Shown one piece after another: positions 1 through 8,734 of a stretch of 56,163 nucleotides of DNA (the first letter of the stretch is position 1; each line of letters opens with the position of its first letter). Under the pieces are notes generated by a model. It was not told where the DNA came from and ran no database searches. It was given only the letters and a program-made list of their open reading frames with translations. This DNA comes from CAYUCJ01 sp049282265. Its GTDB lineage: Bacteria > Desulfobacterota > DSM-4660 > Desulfatiglandales > Desulfatiglandaceae. The stretch covers positions 1 to 56,163 of the forward strand of contig JBAPTR010000116.1 in the NCBI GenBank assembly GCA_049282265.1. Direction: 5' to 3'. Position numbers and translations under genes: made by a program.

Positions 1-1
1 G

Positions 2-1573
2 GTCCAAGGGGTCTGCAGCGACGAGATGCCGATTCCCTATCCAGACGTGCCCCGTATCCCTGCGAAACAGTGCCTCAAGCGACTGGGAAACGTTCCTCCG
101 CCCATTGTTATAGATGTGCGACTCGATTCACAGTTCAGGGAAAGTCTTCAGAAAATCCCGGGTGCTGTGCATGAGGACCCGGAAAAGGTCCAGTCATGGG
201 CGCATAAGTATAAAAAAGACAGCAACATCCTTCTTTACTGAGCATGACCGGCTGAGGCCACGAGTGCCCGGGTGGCACAACAATTAAAGAAACTCGGTTT
301 TACAAACGTGTGTGTTATTGCAGGTGGATATAACGATTGGGTGAAGCTGAAGCTCCCCCTTGAGAAAAAATGGAATATCAAGAAGGAATGCGTCACCTGC
401 CATGAAAGCGTTACACCCGGTATTGTCTCCGACTGGAGGCTCAGCAAGCACAGCAAAAACGAGGTGACCTGTTCCGTCTGCCACGGCGACTATCACTCAT
501 CCGATGAAGACATCGAAAAAGCGCGGCCCGTGACTCCGGACAGGTGCATTTTATGTCACCAGGTGCAGGGAGACCAGTTCAAGGCGGGCAAGCACGCGCA
601 GGCCTGGCGTGCTATGAAGGCCCTGCCCGCGGCCCACTGGAAGTCCATGAGTTCCCTTGAAGGCCTGAAAGATTGTGAGAGCTGCCACAGGATCGGCATT
701 AAATCAACGAGAGATATGAGGGAGTTGCTGAAGAAAAGCGCCGGTTTCGGCATGGCCTCCTGTGATGTCTGCCACACGCGACATACCTTTTTCAAAAAAG
801 AGGCTCAGCAGCCCCAGGCATGCCAGACCTGCCACAACGGCGGCGACCATCCGCAATGGGAGATGTATTCCGGATCCAAACACGGAGTGAGACAAGGGCT
901 CAAGCAAATGGGGATTCTTCCCCAATCGACCTCCGCGCCCACCTGCCAGACCTGCCACATGGAGAAAGGCAATCATGAGGTGCAAACAGCGTGGGGGTTC
1001 CTGGCCGTACGGTTGGAGATGAACGGTGATAAAGAATGGGTTGCGGCATCTAAGACGATTCTGCAAGCCCTGAGGTTAGTTGATCCTGACGGGAAGCCCA
1101 CTCCCAGGATGACGGTCATGAAGAGAATAGAGGTGTTCCGCCAGACCGACGCTGGCTGGAAAGAGGAACGAAAAAAGATGCTGGTGACATGCACTCAATG
1201 TCATTCTGTCACCTTTGCAGAGGGAGAACTCAAGAAGGGAGATCGGATGATCCGTAAGACCGATCTCCTCATGGCCGAGGCCATTCGTGCTGTTGCCTCT
1301 CTTTATGAAGACGGTATTCTGGAGAGGCCGAAAGGATATGCCCAACCATTTCCCGATTTCATGGCTCCTTTAAAAGGGCCAAAAAGCATCGAGCTCAAAC
1401 TCTGGCGCATGTTCGGAGAATACCGCATGCTGGCATTCCAGGGGGTTTTTCATGCCAACCCATCCTATGCCTTCTGGCATGGGTTGGGTCAAATGGAACA
1501 GACGCTGTCTGAGATCAAGGAAATGGCCGTCCAACTGCGCAAAAATGCCAGCAATGATGCTGGAACGGGGTGA
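2..1573 (+). CDS. Rhodanese-octahaem cytochrome c fusion selenoprotein (two in-frame TGA; 5' end outside window)
   Basis: The frame is open from base 2 and passes through TGA at 239-241 and 245-247 to a stop at 1571-1573. Read as selenocysteine, the TGAs give LYUAUPAEATSARVAQ, the active-site loop of a rhodanese domain (domain about residues 8-105, counting the ATG at 26 as 1; U72 and U74). The downstream half has eight CXXCH haem motifs (from residue 122 to 393), with SKHG and CQTCHMEKGNH segments typical of the hydroxylamine-oxidoreductase-like octahaem family. Such cytochromes work outside the cytoplasmic membrane, so a signal peptide and the true start probably lie upstream of the window; the ATG at 26 is internal by this reading. 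A close paralogue follows at 1838 with Cys in place of the first Sec. Inferred role: sulfane-sulfur or polysulfide redox chemistry. The alternative, a pseudogene with two stops, is unlikely because both flanks are conserved and in frame. Confidence 0.85.
264..278 (+). promoter_or_regulatory. Candidate bacterial SECIS hairpin
   Basis: GTGCC (264-268) pairs perfectly with GGCAC (274-278) around a five-base loop CGGGT. The loop starts 22 bases after the second TGA (245-247) and 28 after the first, with a G at loop position 2. This fits the known geometry of bacterial SECIS elements, which lie inside the coding region just 3' of the UGA. The same stem occurs at the same distance in the neighbouring selenoprotein gene. 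One hairpin would have to serve two UGAs. Confidence 0.6.
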
Positions 1574-1620
1574 GGAAATTTTAGGGCCTTTTTGGGTTGT
1601 GCTTTGCGGTGCAGAAAAAC

Positions 1621-1757
1621 ATGATGACTTCGTAAAAAGCTGGTTTATGCCATTTTCGGCAACCTATCGGGAACGAAGAGGAGCCGAACCTGACAATCTT
1701 TTTCAGATCCGTTTCCTTAGATCCGGGTGAAAAAGCGACTTCGTTAGAAGTCATCAT
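1621..1757. repeat. Intergenic repeat with 11-bp terminal inverted repeats (copy 1)
   Basis: The 137-bp stretch is bounded by a perfect 11-bp inverted repeat (ATGATGACTTC at 1621-1631, GAAGTCATCAT at 1747-1757). Its interior resembles a second intergenic stretch at 2259-2420, so the spacers before the rhodanese and cupin genes share an origin. It has no credible ORF. It could be a small mobile repeat or a leader-like structure. Confidence 0.5.
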
Positions 1758-1837
1758 CGTGCCCATTGATTTGTAAGGAAAACAAAAATCACACTTTACG
1801 GTTCCATCAAACATGAGACGCTTGGAAGGAGAATAGA

Positions 1838-2245
1838 ATGGGAAAAAGAGCTTTTTTTGGAATGGTGGTACTTTTTCTGGCTGCGATGTTCATTTCCGGA
1901 GGGATCTCCCAAGCCGGAGATGTGAAGAGGATGTCCAAGGAATCCCTGAAGAATGCACTGAGCAATCCGGATGTAATCGTGGTGGATGTCCGTCTCCCCA
2001 AAGACTGGGATGCGAGCGAATTGCAGATCAAGGGGGCCGTAAGGGAAGACCCGTCTCACGTAAAAGACTGGATGACAAAATATCCGAAGGACAAGACACT
2101 GGTCTTTTACTGCGCCTGACCCAGCGAATATACGAGTGCCCGTGTGGCACAGGAGTTCATCAAGGCGGGATATCCCAAGGTTTTTGTACTGAAGGGGGGG
2201 TGGAAGGCCTGGTACAAGGCAGGTTATCCCACAGAAAAGAAGTGA
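1838..2245 (+). CDS. Exported single-domain rhodanese selenoprotein
   Basis: The ATG at 1838 follows a GGAAGGAGAATAGA ribosome site. Residues 1-27 form a signal peptide (hydrophobic FFGMVVLFLAAMFISGG, then SQAGD). The apparent stop TGA at 2117-2119 is the active-site position: FYCAUPSEYTSARVAQ, with U94. Translation then continues in frame through a normal rhodanese C-terminus (FVLKGGWKAWYKAGYP) to TGA at 2243-2245, giving 135 residues. Without Sec the protein would end at residue 93 and lose the conserved TSARVAQ helix. It is paralogous to the rhodanese domain of the upstream gene (shared DVRL, GAV.EDP, TSARVAQ) with C-A-U where that has U-A-U. Expected in the periplasm, acting on sulfane sulfur or as a thiol-selenol redox protein; substrate unknown. 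Confidence 0.87.
2136..2150 (+). promoter_or_regulatory. Candidate bacterial SECIS hairpin
   Basis: GTGCC (2136-2140) and GGCAC (2146-2150) pair around the loop CGTGT, whose first base is 22 bases after the Sec TGA (2117-2119). The position and the G in the second loop place match the bacterial SECIS pattern. Stem sequence and spacing equal those of the upstream selenoprotein gene, but both also encode the conserved SARVA, so conservation alone does not prove an RNA role. Confidence 0.6.
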
Positions 2246-2258
2246 CGCAATAAAGTCT

Positions 2259-2420
2259 TGATGACCTCGTAACGAGCCGATTTATGCCCCAAACGGCAGC
2301 CTACGAGGAACGAAGTGGGAGCAAACCTGACACCCTTTTTCAGGCTCTTCTTCTGAGTTCCGGTGAATAAGACGACTTCATGCCCATAGACGGATTTCTT
2401 GAGATTCCATCAAGTTTTTA
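2259..2420. repeat. Intergenic repeat (copy 2)
   Basis: It begins TGATGACCTCGTAA like copy 1 (1621) and runs in parallel through GGAACGAAG, AACCTGAC and CCGGTGAA blocks to a shared ATTCCATCAA or GTTCCATCAA end. By eye it is diverged from copy 1 and lacks the right-hand inverted repeat. It fills the spacer before the cupin gene. Confidence 0.45.
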
Positions 2421-2434
2421 ACAAGGAGAACAGG

Positions 2435-2845
2435 ATGAACGTATTGAATTGGAAGGAAGCCGATGAAATCAGTATCAAGAAATTCCCTTACAGGGGGAAG
2501 ATGTATGACGTGAAGGGTATCAGTGTGCGCTGGCTGTCAAAGAGCGGAGAAGATGACTCCGGACAGCCCGAATACGGGCTGAGACACTTTACCGCGGAAC
2601 CTGGAGGCGAAATCCCCGTACATAACCATTTTTATCATCAGACCATGTACATACTCACAGGCCAATTTGAATGCTGGCTTTTTGATCGTGAAACCAACGA
2701 ACTGATCGAGAAATGGACCTGCGGTCCCGGCGATGCCATCTATGTCCCGAGCATGGAACCCCATGGCATGAAGAACCTGAGTGAAACCGATCCCGCCACT
2801 TTTCTCTGCTGCATCTGCAATGTGTATGAAGAGGATGTGGTGTAA
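2435..2845 (+). CDS. Cupin-domain protein
   Basis: The start at 2435 is set by AAGGAG at 2423-2428; an in-frame ATG at 2399 has no ribosome site. The 136-residue protein has one cupin beta-barrel: a first motif with metal-type histidines (EIPVHNHFYHQTMYILTGQFECW) and a second motif (GDAIYVPSMEPHGM). Such small single-domain cupins are metal-binding enzymes or sensors of many kinds, and the substrate cannot be read from sequence. Its place between the selenoprotein genes and rubrerythrin suggests a redox or sulfur context, but that is inference. Confidence 0.85.
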   Translation: MNVLNWKEADEISIKKFPYRGKMYDVKGISVRWLSKSGEDDSGQPEYGLRHFTAEPGGEIPVHNHFYHQTMYILTGQFECWLFDRETNELIEKWTCGPGDAIYVPSMEPHGMKNLSETDPATFLCCICNVYEEDVV

Positions 2846-2900
2846 CGTTTTCCCCTAACACCAAAAACCTGCCAAACTTCAAGAAGGAAAGGAGAAAATC

Positions 2901-3395
2901 ATGAGTGAAACTGAAAAGGATCTTCTGGCGGCCTTTGCCGGAGAATCCCAGGCCAACCGAAAATATCTGGCCTTTGCCAAGAAAGCCGAGCAGGAAGGCC
3001 ATTCCCAGGTCGCCAAGCTTTTCCGGGCGGCGGCAGAAGCCGAGACGGTCCACGCCCATGCCCACCTGAGGGCCCTCAAAGGGGTCAAAGGAACAGCGGA
3101 GAACCTTCAGGAGGCCATAGCCGGAGAAACCCATGAATTCAAAGAGATGTATCCGGCCATGATTGAAACGTCCAGAAAAGAGAGGAACAAGGCGGCGGAG
3201 CGGTCTTTTGCTTACGCAAATGCTGTGGAAAAGGTCCATGCGGGCCTGTATCAAAAGGCCCTGGACAGCCTGGAAAACCTGCCGGAAACAGACTACTATG
3301 TCTGCTCCGTATGTGGGTACACGTGCGAGATGGAGGCCCCGGAGACGTGCCCGGTCTGTGGCGCCAAATCCAAAGCCTTCTTCAAAGTGGATTAG
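2901..3395 (+). CDS. Rubrerythrin
   Basis: A non-haem di-iron peroxidase that reduces H2O2 in the cytoplasm of anaerobes. The N-terminal ferritin-like four-helix domain (residues 1-125) shows the ligand helices FAGESQANRKY, EAETVHAHAH and AGETHEFKEMYP; the C-terminal rubredoxin-like domain (about 130-164) has two CXXC knuckles (CSVC and CPVC) for one iron. At 164 residues it is somewhat shorter than classical rubrerythrins (about 190). An AAGGAAAGGAG site precedes the ATG. It follows the cupin with a 55-bp gap and may share its transcript. Confidence 0.95.
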   Translation: MSETEKDLLAAFAGESQANRKYLAFAKKAEQEGHSQVAKLFRAAAEAETVHAHAHLRALKGVKGTAENLQEAIAGETHEFKEMYPAMIETSRKERNKAAERSFAYANAVEKVHAGLYQKALDSLENLPETDYYVCSVCGYTCEMEAPETCPVCGAKSKAFFKVD

Positions 3396-3433
3396 ATCAA
3401 TTGGGGGGGAGCCGGTCTGGAAAAAATGCCCCC

Positions 3434-4468
3434 CTACCCTTCATCGGTCCAGTCCAGGATGACCTTTCCTGATCGGCCCGAACGCATGGCCTCGAAGGCC
3501 TTGTCATAGTCTGAATAAGGGAATCGGTGGGTAATGACGGGGCTGATATCCAGGCCCGACTGCAGCATCACGGTCATCTTGTACCAGGTTTCGTACATCT
3601 CGCGGCCGTAGATGCCCTTTATGGTCAGCCCGTTGAAGACAACCAGATCCCAGTCTATGGCCGTATTACCGGGCAAGATCCCCAGGAGCGCGATTTTCCC
3701 GCCATGACACATATTGGGGAGCATCTCTCTCAAGGCCGCAGGACTCCCGGACATCTCCATCCCCACGTCAAAGCCTTCTTTCATGCCGAGCCTCTTCTGG
3801 ACGTCTGCAAGGTTTTCCTTACTTACATCCAGTGTCAGGGTCGCCCCCATCTTTTCGGCCAGGTTCAACCGGTAGGGGTTGACATCGGTCACCACGACGT
3901 ATCGCGCACCGGCATGCCTGGCGATGGCCGCCGCCATACAGCCGATGGGGCCGGCGCCGGTAATCAGGACATCCTCTCCCAGGACATCAAAGGAGAGTGC
4001 CGTATGCGTGGCATTACCCAGGGGATCGAAACAGGCCAGGACTTCCATGGGTATATTCGCATCACAATACCAGACATTGGTCACCGGAATACTCAGGTAC
4101 TCGGCAAAGGCGCCGGGTCTGTTGACGCCGACACCGCTGGTCTTCATACAGAGATGTCTGCGGCCTGCCAGGCAGTTGCGGCAATGCCCGCAGACGACGT
4201 GACCTTCGCCTGAGACGATGTCACCAGGTTTGAAATCGTGGACATTGCTGCCTATCTCCGCAATGGACCCCACAAACTCGTGGCCCACCTGCATGGGGAC
4301 CGGAATGGTCTTTTGGGCCCAGTCGTCCCACTCGAAAATATGGATATCCGTCCCGCAGATGGCTGTCTTGTGAATTTTTATGAGGACATCGTTGATTCCC
4401 GTTTCTGGAACGGGGACATCCTCGAGCCAGATCCCCGGAGAAGCCTTGGACTTTACAAGTGCCTTCAT
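3434..4468 (-). CDS. tdh: L-threonine 3-dehydrogenase
   Basis: Zinc-dependent medium-chain dehydrogenase that oxidises L-threonine to 2-amino-3-oxobutanoate with NAD+. Visible: catalytic-zinc ligands C38 and H63-E64 (CGTDIH and GHEF), structural-zinc cysteines C93, C96, C99, C107, and the Rossmann motif GAGPIG. At 344 residues it has the normal family length. Its start overlaps the end of the upstream kbl by 4 bases, so the two are translationally coupled. The product is unstable and is handed to Kbl, giving glycine and acetyl-CoA. Confidence 0.95.
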   Translation of the reverse strand: MKALVKSKASPGIWLEDVPVPETGINDVLIKIHKTAICGTDIHIFEWDDWAQKTIPVPMQVGHEFVGSIAEIGSNVHDFKPGDIVSGEGHVVCGHCRNCLAGRRHLCMKTSGVGVNRPGAFAEYLSIPVTNVWYCDANIPMEVLACFDPLGNATHTALSFDVLGEDVLITGAGPIGCMAAAIARHAGARYVVVTDVNPYRLNLAEKMGATLTLDVSKENLADVQKRLGMKEGFDVGMEMSGSPAALREMLPNMCHGGKIALLGILPGNTAIDWDLVVFNGLTIKGIYGREMYETWYKMTVMLQSGLDISPVITHRFPYSDYDKAFEAMRSGRSGKVILDWTDEG

Positions 4469-5652
4469 TCTATCACACCCAATTCCCGCCCCACCTTGGC
4501 AAATTTTTCCAGCGCAAAACCCAGGTCTTCATCCGTGTGAGCGGCTGAAAGCTGTACCCGGATGCGTGCTTCGCCTTTGGGGACCACCGGGTAAAAGAAG
4601 CCCACCACGTAGACCCCTTCCTCAAGGAGTCTCGCAGCCATCTCCTGCGCCAGCCCGGCATCTCCCAGCATGATGGGGACAATGGGATGCGTGCCGGGCT
4701 TGATGGTGAAGCCCGCCCTGGAAATTCCTTCCCTGAAGAACCTCGTGTTGGCCTCGAGCTTCTCCTTGGCCGTCCGGGAAACCTTGAGCAGGTCGATGGT
4801 CTTGAGGGCCGCCGAGACCACGGGAGGCGGCACAGAATTTGAAAAGAGGTAAGGCCGGGAACGCTGTCGAAGCATGTCAATCATCTGTTTGCGGCCTGTC
4901 GTGAAGCCGCCGGATGCGCCGCCAAGGGCCTTGCCGAGGGTCGATGTGATGAGATCAACCCGTTCCTGAACACCCAACAATTCCGCCGTGCCTCGCCCTG
5001 TTGGCCCAACGAAACCGGTGGCATGGCTGTCATCCACCATGACCAGCGAATCGTATGTCTCCGCCAGGTCGCAGATATCTCCCAGTTTGGCAATATCTCC
5101 GTCCATGCTGAATACGCCGTCGGTGGCGATCATCCTGATCTGAGCTTCTCCGCTTTCTTTGAGACAATTTTCCAGGGATTTCATGTCACCATGATTGTAG
5201 CGATACCGGGCGGCCTTGCACAACCGGACACCGTCGATAATAGAGGCATGGTTCAAGGCGTCTGAAATAACCGCGTCTTTTTCTCCCAGCAGCGTTTCAA
5301 AAAGCCCGCCATTGGCGTCAAAACAAGAAGAGTAAAGGATGGTGTCATCCGTCCCGAAAAAACCACTGATCTTATGCTCCAGCTCCACATGTATGTCCTG
5401 TGTGCCGCAGATGAAGCGCACGGACGCCATCCCGAATCCCCGCGTGTCAAGGCCATCCTTCACCGCCTGAATGATTTCAGGATTATTGGCAAGGCCGAGA
5501 TAGTTATTGGCGCACATGTTCAGGACCTCTTTTTCACCCACACTGATCCGGGCCTCCTGGGCAGAGGTGATGTGGCGCTCTTTCTTGTAAAGCCCTGAAC
5601 CGGAAATCTCCTTCAGTTCCTCCTCCAGCTTCTCACGAATCCTTCCATACAT
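4465..5652 (-). CDS. kbl: 2-amino-3-ketobutyrate CoA ligase (glycine C-acetyltransferase)
   Basis: PLP enzyme of the alpha-oxoamine synthase family that cleaves 2-amino-3-oxobutanoate with CoA to glycine and acetyl-CoA. The PLP lysine is K241 in STLGKALGG; VDDSHATGF (about 206-214) holds the cofactor-binding aspartate. Length 395 residues is normal. First gene of a two-gene unit with tdh (ATGA overlap). The ATG lies a few bases after AGGAGG on the minus strand. Confidence 0.95.
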   Translation of the reverse strand: MYGRIREKLEEELKEISGSGLYKKERHITSAQEARISVGEKEVLNMCANNYLGLANNPEIIQAVKDGLDTRGFGMASVRFICGTQDIHVELEHKISGFFGTDDTILYSSCFDANGGLFETLLGEKDAVISDALNHASIIDGVRLCKAARYRYNHGDMKSLENCLKESGEAQIRMIATDGVFSMDGDIAKLGDICDLAETYDSLVMVDDSHATGFVGPTGRGTAELLGVQERVDLITSTLGKALGGASGGFTTGRKQMIDMLRQRSRPYLFSNSVPPPVVSAALKTIDLLKVSRTAKEKLEANTRFFREGISRAGFTIKPGTHPIVPIMLGDAGLAQEMAARLLEEGVYVVGFFYPVVPKGEARIRVQLSAAHTDEDLGFALEKFAKVGRELGVIE

Positions 5653-5812
5653 GATGGCCTCCTGCGATGAGAACAGCGAATGTTTTCACAACCCTTCCAT
5701 GCTAATGACCAAATAGAATAAGGAACTGGACTATAATGACCCCTGTCGTCACCGGGTCCAATAGGTTTTGTCATTTTGGCATTTGATCGATTCCGGCGCC
5801 TCCATCAGGTTT

Positions 5813-7189
5813 TCACCCGATCGCATCCCTTTTCAGGATATCGTAATAGGTCACTATCTTGTCCACATAGCGAACAGCCTCTCTTCCCCGGCAATAACCG
5901 CTTCTGGTTTTTTTGTAATATTTACGATGACTGAGAAGGGGCAGAATCTTTCTCAAAACAGCCCAACTGTGGGGGTCATGTCCTTTCTGCTTTGCGATGA
6001 TCTGGGCGTCCTGCACATGCTGGTAACCCACGTTATAACTGGCAAGTGCCAGGTACAGCCTGTCGGGTTTCCCGACATTTCCGAATTTGTCATAAGACTT
6101 TTTAAGATATTTGACGCCGCCCAGGATACTCTGCTCCGGATCAAGACGGCTCTCAATTCCCATTTCCCTGGCCGTATCCAAGGTCATTTGCATGAGCCCC
6201 CTCACGCCCGTATAGCTTGTGGCATTAGGATTGAAGTGGGATTCCTGATAGATCATGGCAACAATCAAGCGCCAGTCAAATCCGTATTGCTTCGCGGTTT
6301 CCTGAATGGTTTCTTTGTACTTGGGCAGCCGTCCCTCAACCCGCCTATAATACCGTTTCAGATCCACATAATCAAAGGAATCCACGTTGGCAAAGTACCT
6401 GGCATAGATCTTGTCAAAGGTGCCGTCTTCATCTATTTTTTCAAAAAAATCATTGATGCGTTTCAGGAGTCTGCTTTCTCCTTTTCTGACGGCCCATCCC
6501 AGTGCCAAAGGTTGTCCAAGAGGAAAGGCAATCTTTGCGTCAGGATAATAGCGACGATTGAGGAGGGCGATATGCGAGTCAGCGACGGTGGCTTTGATCT
6601 CCTTCTCCGCCACCATTCTGATCAATTCCTCCGTGGGCATATCATCATAAAGCCTGATCTTGACATTCACACCTTCGGATTTGAGTTTATTGAGAAGCTC
6701 TTCATAGGTCGTCCCGCGTCGTACATGGATCTCCTCGCCCGCCAGGTCCTCAATCGTCTTCGTATCATTATCCTCTTTCTGGAGGATGACGTATTGCTGT
6801 ACAGGAAGGTAATCGTCAGAAAAATCCACCCTCTTCGACCGGGAGGGCGTAATGCTCATGCCGGCAGCGACAAAATCCCCCTCCCCTTTTTCCAGGCCTT
6901 CGATGAGCCCCTCCCATGTGGGGGTCACGACCTTCAGGTCCACGTTCAGATAATGGCTGAATGCCTTGGCCAGATCGTACTCGAATCCCATAGGCGCTCC
7001 CCTGTAGACGTAGTAGCAGTGGGCATTGTTCCTGGTAAGAACGGTAATCCTTCCGGACTCCATAATGTTCTGAAGTGCATCTTTCTTGCCGGCGGAAACA
7101 AAGGAAAGGGAAGCGAGGACAAGGATAACCAGGAGTGCCGGGCGAATCCATCCGCCGATTCTCGTCTTGTTCTTTATGGAAGGCTTCAT
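5813..7189 (-). CDS. mltF: Membrane-bound lytic murein transglycosylase F-like protein
   Basis: 458 residues in the MltF arrangement: N-terminal signal or anchor (about 15-32, ALLVILVLASLSFVSAG), a family-3 periplasmic solute-binding domain (about 40-265, GFEYDLAKAFSHYL), and a C-terminal SLT lysozyme-like domain (about 285-430) with the catalytic-type E in YQESHFNP and the motifs GLMQMT and ALASYNVG. It cuts peptidoglycan glycan strands in the periplasm; in the family the sensor domain gates activity. No clear lipobox cysteine is seen, so anchoring is probably by the N-terminal helix. Downstream of the PLA2-like gene on the same strand, with a 71-bp gap. Confidence 0.9.
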   Translation of the reverse strand: MKPSIKNKTRIGGWIRPALLVILVLASLSFVSAGKKDALQNIMESGRITVLTRNNAHCYYVYRGAPMGFEYDLAKAFSHYLNVDLKVVTPTWEGLIEGLEKGEGDFVAAGMSITPSRSKRVDFSDDYLPVQQYVILQKEDNDTKTIEDLAGEEIHVRRGTTYEELLNKLKSEGVNVKIRLYDDMPTEELIRMVAEKEIKATVADSHIALLNRRYYPDAKIAFPLGQPLALGWAVRKGESRLLKRINDFFEKIDEDGTFDKIYARYFANVDSFDYVDLKRYYRRVEGRLPKYKETIQETAKQYGFDWRLIVAMIYQESHFNPNATSYTGVRGLMQMTLDTAREMGIESRLDPEQSILGGVKYLKKSYDKFGNVGKPDRLYLALASYNVGYQHVQDAQIIAKQKGHDPHSWAVLRKILPLLSHRKYYKKTRSGYCRGREAVRYVDKIVTYYDILKRDAIG

Positions 7190-7260
7190 GTCAATCGGTC
7201 TCTACACCAGAAATCCGTGATGTTTTTCCTGTCCCGGAGTGCACATCGTCAGGATGATCG

Positions 7261-7671
7261 TCATTTACGGGCAAAACCCCATGAAAAGGAGAGCCCAAAG
7301 ACTTCGGCTCCACCTATGCGAACTGCCGCAAGAAAGGCGGTGGCACACCACTTTTTCATGCCTGCCCTGCTTATCAGCTCGTTGTAGAATTTTTCGTCCA
7401 CCCTCTTTCGCTCCACCTGATTCCCCAATTCCCCATAACCGTAAGCGAGGTCATGTGGGAGGCAGCAATGGTAAGTGATATCCTCCCATTTGCATCCCGT
7501 GAAGAGGCCCATGAGTTCGTCAGGCAGGCCTGAACATCCATCGAATTGCCAATCTTTGTAGCCTTCGGGGTTGTTTTCGATGCGGTCCACCAGGTAGTCC
7601 AGGTTGAAATATCGGCACAATCCCAAACCATCTTGAGTGGTAACCCAATCGCCGATTTCGGGCAGCTTCAT
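7261..7671 (-). CDS. Small phospholipase A2-like protein
   Basis: 136 residues. The core FDGCSG..PD and TYHCCLPHDLAYGYG, followed by R..D..FY, resembles the catalytic helix of secreted PLA2 folds, where the CCxxHD histidine-aspartate pair activates water. Cysteines are present for disulfides, but no signal peptide is evident (N-terminus MKLPEIGDWVTTQDG). AAGGAG six bases before the ATG fixes the start. It lies 13 bp after the DUF6765-like gene. Function as a lipase is inferred from the motif only. Confidence 0.6.
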   Translation of the reverse strand: MKLPEIGDWVTTQDGLGLCRYFNLDYLVDRIENNPEGYKDWQFDGCSGLPDELMGLFTGCKWEDITYHCCLPHDLAYGYGELGNQVERKRVDEKFYNELISRAGMKKWCATAFLAAVRIGGAEVFGLSFSWGFARK

Positions 7672-7684
7672 TTTGCTCCTTTTT

Positions 7685-8614
7685 TCAATAGCCTTTCAGC
7701 ATATCCATGACCATGGCCAGGTGTGCCTTGGCGGCCAACTGGAATTGGTACCAGTGCGTGGTTTCAAAATCCTGATCGGCGGTAAGGACCTCCCCTTCCC
7801 GGTCTTGAATGGCCTCTTCGATCCACAAATCTTTCCGGTAGTAGAGGTCCGGTTGGTTCAGATATTCTCTCACGCTGATGATCCTGGTGTCGTAGTCTTC
7901 AGAATTGATGATCTTACGAAAGTCTTTTTCTACATGGGTCCAGTACATGTCACCTTTTCGCGCCTTTCTCAATTCCTGAAAAATACGTTTGCAGGCCTGG
8001 TAGGCCAATTTTCGGTTGATCGTCCGCCTCTCGGGTTTATCAAAGCGGTAGTCGTTCCAGACAGCGGATATTTCGTCCGGCAGGTGACCCACATCGGCGT
8101 GTCCGATATTCGGAACCAAGGCGCGAAACGGGTTGCGCCAGTTGAACATGGAATTCCAATCTTCCTCATATCCTGTAAAATTCTGATGGGACCATGTATC
8201 GGAATAGGTGTGCAGGGCGATGCCGATCCGATAAGGGTTCTCTGTGGCGAGGGCCTTTCTCAATAATTTTCTGGCATTTGTGGAATCAGGGGTTGTGCTG
8301 TACCTGTTGTGCTTGCCGTCTATTGGCTGGTTATCGTCGCCGGGCAGAAAATGAAAAGGAACATAAACAAACTTTTGAATCTCGTAGACAAGAGACTTGA
8401 CAGACATGGACTGGGTCATGATGGGTCTGAAGAACCCGTAGTTCACTTTTATGCCGAAGGGAAACTGGGGTGGGCCGTGTTTTCTAGGATACTGGCTTTC
8501 GTTGTTGTCGTCCACATACTGGGAGGCATAGGCAATAACCGCTGAATCCGCGTGGCCAAATCCCGCCTTGTTGGCCAGGGCATAGGTCACATAGAAGTGA
8601 AAATCCTTTTCCAT
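7685..8614 (-). CDS. DUF6765-like protein
   Basis: 309 residues from the ATG at 8614, chosen because AAGGAG sits six bases upstream; an in-frame ATG at 8647 lacks one. The N-terminus DFHFYVTYALA followed by IAYASQYVDD, and the later ALHTYSDTWSHQNFTG, match what I recall of the DUF6765 family. Its spaced His and Asp residues recall the metal-binding all-helical phospholipase C and P1-nuclease folds. No signal peptide. First gene of a tight unit with the PLA2-like gene. Biochemical role unknown. Confidence 0.7.
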   Translation of the reverse strand: MEKDFHFYVTYALANKAGFGHADSAVIAYASQYVDDNNESQYPRKHGPPQFPFGIKVNYGFFRPIMTQSMSVKSLVYEIQKFVYVPFHFLPGDDNQPIDGKHNRYSTTPDSTNARKLLRKALATENPYRIGIALHTYSDTWSHQNFTGYEEDWNSMFNWRNPFRALVPNIGHADVGHLPDEISAVWNDYRFDKPERRTINRKLAYQACKRIFQELRKARKGDMYWTHVEKDFRKIINSEDYDTRIISVREYLNQPDLYYRKDLWIEEAIQDREGEVLTADQDFETTHWYQFQLAAKAHLAMVMDMLKGY

Positions 8615-8734
8615 CTGGAACTCCTTCATAAGGTGGACGGATACCAAGTCAAGGGCCCCGCAGGAAAACCTCCGGGACGGGGGATGGAATCGGAAAAAAT
8701 GGCCGTATAATCGTAGGATAGGACTGTACGGCTG

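Noticed and set aside
5768..7387. Plus-strand open frame of 539 codons
   Set aside because: It is the antisense of the MltF-like gene, with no family motif and low-complexity shadow composition; the minus strand has clear SLT and solute-binding domains.
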